Source of the DNA: Actinomycetes bacterium
GTDB taxonomy: Bacteria; Actinomycetota; Acidimicrobiia; Acidimicrobiales; Acidimicrobiaceae
Length of the DNA stretch: 8,201 bases
Reading direction: 5' to 3'
Assembly: GCA_021790495.1 (NCBI GenBank)
Contig: JAJYGZ010000197.1
Span: forward strand, 1-8,201
Under the pieces are notes generated by a model. That model made no database searches and was not told the DNA's origin. It saw only the letters and a program-made list of their open reading frames with translations. Positions 6,598 to 8,201 of this stretch are shown here, piece after piece (position 1 is the stretch's first letter; the number at the start of each line of letters is the position of its first letter). The position numbers were made by a program, and so were the translations under genes.

Positions 6598-7659
6598 CTA
6601 CGGACGTAGCGACTCGAAGTTTTCGAGCTTGTAATGTGCCTCCGGGTCCTCTTTGGTCTTGTAAAGCACTTGGTCTGCCCGAGCCAATAGCAGTGCTCCG
6701 GTGCCGTCGTCTGGACTGGCGACCACAGCCCCGCAGCTGAGTGGAATCACTTGTCCTACCTGGGTGACAATTCGATCCATGAGAGGATAGGCGCTTTCGG
6801 GATGTTCGAGCAAAGCAAGTATCACGAACTCGTCGCCTCCCCATCGCGCAACTACGTCAAAGGGCCTCAGCGCGTCTTGGAGTTCCTTAGCCGCGTCGAC
6901 GAGTACTCGATCTCCGAAGCCGTGGCCGTAGAGGTCGTTTATCTGCTTGAAGTCGTTTAGGTCAACGATGACAACCAATACCGAGTGTCTAAGGCGGCGT
7001 GCCCGGGCCATCTCGCGGTCGATAGCCAGATCCCACCCCTTGCGGTTAGCGATACCGGTGAGCGAATCGGTGAGCGCCACCTTTCGAATTTGGTAATTCA
7101 GATACCCTGTGCTCACCGAGACCACAATCACCGTGGAAGTGGTAAGTATCCAGTCCGCCAGCGGCGCACTGGGCCGCTGGCCATAGACCAGGGCGAGCGT
7201 ATAGCAAAGGATAACAAACGCGATCTGAGCCAAGGCTTCGGCTGTGGAAAGGAATGCGAAAACAAAGAGAGCCACCCAGGCATAAAAGACCACTGCCATG
7301 ATGGCAGGATCCATGCCGCTGCCGGTTCCAATCTGGACGGTCACGACAACTGTCGCCACCGCGACGATGATGTTTGCCCCGCGGCGTCCGATGTTTTTAG
7401 AGCGCAAGAGAAGGATGGTGGAGATTATTAGGAAGGCGGCATTTATTGCCAGGTTGAGAAGATATTGGAACGGGTCTTGCAGCGCGAGGGTTATCGACAG
7501 TCCGATCAAGGATCCGACAACACAGAGAGCCGAGATCCAGGTTCCAGCCGACCCGGTAGCTAACGGCAGGGAAGTCGGCGAGTCAACGACCCATTTGATC
7601 AGGTCGCTCCTTTGAATTCGTTGCCACGGCAGCTTTTGTCCGGCCATTTCGTATTCCAA
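6598..7659 (-). CDS. Membrane-bound diguanylate cyclase (six TM helices plus GGDEF domain)
   Basis: A 353-residue inner-membrane enzyme that makes cyclic di-GMP from two GTP. Six hydrophobic segments fall near residues 40-60, 64-85, 94-112, 118-137, 140-159 and 168-187, followed by a cytoplasmic GGDEF domain (about 192-336). This starts with ALTDSLTGIANR, has the metal/nucleotide segment DLNDFKQINDLYGHGFGD, an intact RPFD inhibitory I-site (265-268), and RWGGDEF with the catalytic GGDEF at 274-278. All key residues are present, so it should be active and feedback-inhibited. No PAS, GAF or EAL domain is seen; the membrane part is presumably the sensor. TTG 7659 is favoured by GGAG five nt upstream, the same arrangement as cbiF. 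ATG 7677 and TTG 7731 are alternatives (359 and 377 residues). It precedes cbiF on the same strand and may be co-transcribed with the operon. Confidence 0.92.
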   Translation of the reverse strand: MEYEMAGQKLPWQRIQRSDLIKWVVDSPTSLPLATGSAGTWISALCVVGSLIGLSITLALQDPFQYLLNLAINAAFLIISTILLLRSKNIGRRGANIIVAVATVVVTVQIGTGSGMDPAIMAVVFYAWVALFVFAFLSTAEALAQIAFVILCYTLALVYGQRPSAPLADWILTTSTVIVVSVSTGYLNYQIRKVALTDSLTGIANRKGWDLAIDREMARARRLRHSVLVVIVDLNDFKQINDLYGHGFGDRVLVDAAKELQDALRPFDVVARWGGDEFVILALLEHPESAYPLMDRIVTQVGQVIPLSCGAVVASPDDGTGALLLARADQVLYKTKEDPEAHYKLENFESLRP

Positions 7660-7742
7660 TGTCTCTCCGCGCGCCATAGCGCTCTTGCAAAATTGCCACG
7701 CCCGAGGAGTTGGCCGTGTTGTACTGGTCAACTATTGTTGTC

Positions 7743-7796
7743 ACCGAGAGGTCCGCAAACCGCGAAGCCTCAAGATGCCGTCGGCCGTGCCTCGGT
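7743..7796 (-). promoter_or_regulatory. Candidate structured RNA leader upstream of the diguanylate cyclase
   Basis: Outer arms ACCGA (7743-7747) and TCGGT (7792-7796) enclose a strong hairpin at 7748-7771 and a weak one, GCC-GTC-GGC, at 7777-7785, giving a three-way-junction shape. In the minus-strand RNA the strong hairpin has GAGG/CCUC closing a second 5-bp stem (UUCGC with GCGGA) around a GGUUU loop. One of its pairs is U-G on the minus strand but a C-A mismatch on the plus strand, which favours minus-strand transcription. TACTAT (7806-7801), just upstream, could be its -10 box, although no good -35 was found. It matches no riboswitch class I know. Confidence 0.35.
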
Positions 7797-7903
7797 AAGA
7801 ATAGTACAAAATCAATCTTGGTTTTTTACTTCGGGCGAATCAATTCGTTCCTTTAGAAGCATCGAAGTATTGTTCCAATTCTGAGTTGAAAACGGGTTTG
7901 CTG
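7797..7903. promoter_or_regulatory. AT-rich divergent control region with nested inverted repeats
   Basis: This stretch lies between the divergent cobI and diguanylate cyclase genes and has no credible coding frame. TACTTCG (7827-7833) and CGAAGTA (7863-7869) form a 7-bp inverted repeat. Nested inside is CGAAT (7836-7840) / ATTCG (7843-7847), separated by CA, a compact operator-like element. A T6 run occupies 7822-7827. TTGAAA at 7886-7891 resembles a -35 box for cobI, but no clear -10 follows at normal spacing. Promoters for both directions must lie about here; their exact positions are not evident. Confidence 0.35.
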
Positions 7904-7925
7904 GGTCGCAAAAAGTGCGGACCTA
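7902..7925 (+). promoter_or_regulatory. Hairpin in the cobI leader
   Basis: UGGGUCGC (7902-7909) pairs with GCG (7917-7919) and ACCUA (7921-7925) around the loop AAAAAGU. This gives eight pairs, including one G-U, and a bulged G at 7920. It ends 10 nt before the cobI ribosome binding site (GGAGG, 7936-7940). It is too far away to cover that site, but it could influence transcript stability or initiation. It carries no features of the cobalamin riboswitch. Confidence 0.35.
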
Positions 7926-7946
7926 TGGTTATTTCGGAGGCGTAGA

Positions 7947-8201
7947 GTGCGGCGGTTGGTAGGAATTGGCGTCGGTCCAGGCGATCCCGAGATGCTCACC
8001 CTCAAAGCTCTTCGCCAGATTCGAGAGGCAGATTATGTGCTTGGGCCGACTATCGATATTGACTCTCCTGGACGCGCAGAAGAGGTGGTGCGCCAGCTGA
8101 TCCCGGATCTCGTCGTGGACCGGATCGTCTTTGAGATGCAGGGCGGAGATGCCGGGCACGCACTACGGGACACCGCGGCCAAACGTGCGGCGCAAAGCGT
8201 G
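7947..8201 (+). CDS. cobI: Cobalt-factor II / precorrin-2 C20-methyltransferase CbiL (CobI), N-terminal 85 codons
   Basis: The frame runs open off the right edge. It begins MRRLVGIGVGPGDPEMLTLK and continues ALRQIREADYVLGPTIDIDS, the classical N-terminus of the CobI/CbiL SAM-dependent methyltransferases, with the GVGPGDPEMLT loop at residues 8-18. The enzyme methylates C20 of precorrin-2 or cobalt-factor II, the first methylation after the branch from sirohaem. The start is GTG 7947, backed by GGAGG (7936-7940) with a 6-nt spacer, the best ribosome binding site in the window. It is transcribed divergently from the rest of the cluster and shares its control region. The remainder, normally around 140-160 more residues, and any further cobalamin genes lie beyond the window. 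Fusion to another enzyme, such as the CobI-CobJ fusion of mycobacteria, cannot be checked, but CbiH is already supplied by cbiGH. Confidence 0.93.
   Translation, partial: MRRLVGIGVGPGDPEMLTLKALRQIREADYVLGPTIDIDSPGRAEEVVRQLIPDLVVDRIVFEMQGGDAGHALRDTAAKRAAQSV

Noticed and set aside
7660..7946. Cobalamin riboswitch or GEMM-type c-di-GMP riboswitch
   Set aside because: I looked on both strands for the B12-box elements and for the conserved GEMM core. Only scattered short matches such as GCAAACC were found, not in the required order.
7929..8159. 76-residue minus-strand open frame at the right edge
   Set aside because: The plus strand here encodes the conserved CobI/CbiL N-terminus behind a strong GGAGG site.
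1..8201. CRISPR array, IS element, tRNA or rRNA
   Set aside because: No regularly spaced repeats, transposase motifs, terminal inverted repeats, cloverleaf or rRNA-like segments were seen.

Overview
The window is a cobalamin (vitamin B12) corrin-ring biosynthesis locus from a bacterium, most likely an actinobacterium. This rests on moderately high GC with AT-rich intergenic patches, frequent GTG and TTG starts, and an FNT-type transporter resembling actinobacterial ones. An acidimicrobial lineage is a guess that the sequence alone cannot confirm.

Layout. Positions 3-77 look like the tail of a plus-strand gene that begins outside the window. A leader with inverted repeats precedes a plus-strand formate/nitrite-type transporter (293-1171). 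After its TGA the same frame stays open, with coding-like composition, to a second TGA at 1427-1429; this is a possible gene remnant or read-through extension. From 7659 down to 1416 everything runs on the minus strand, in transcription order: a six-helix membrane diguanylate cyclase, cbiF (C11 methyltransferase), cbiD (C1 methyltransferase), a cbiE-cbiT fusion (C5/C15 methyltransferase and decarboxylase), a cbiG-cbiH fusion (lactone opening plus C17 methylation/ring contraction), and a small 2x[4Fe-4S] ferredoxin. The genes from cbiF to the ferredoxin are tightly packed (21 nt gap, 8 nt overlap, 1 nt gap, 14 nt overlap), so they are almost certainly one operon. At the right edge, divergently on the plus strand, the first 85 codons of cobI/cbiL (C20 methyltransferase) begin behind a strong ribosome binding site.

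How the genes work together. CbiL, CbiH, CbiF, CbiG, CbiD and CbiE/T are successive steps from cobalt-factor II/precorrin-2 towards cobyrinic acid. CbiG together with CbiD marks the anaerobic (early cobalt insertion) route. Still missing are CbiJ/CobK, CbiC/CobH, CbiA and the cobalt chelatase, which must lie elsewhere, possibly beyond the right edge. The ferredoxin may serve the ring-contraction step.

The main points of interest are a long hairpin whose 3' arm contains part of the cbiF Shine-Dalgarno sequence, a compact folded leader candidate upstream of the diguanylate cyclase, a c-di-GMP enzyme at the head of a B12 operon, a divergent CbiE half, and a 16-bp palindrome from which two convergent frames both read Leu-Thr-Asp-Arg-stop. 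No known riboswitch, IS element, CRISPR array, tRNA or rRNA was recognised.
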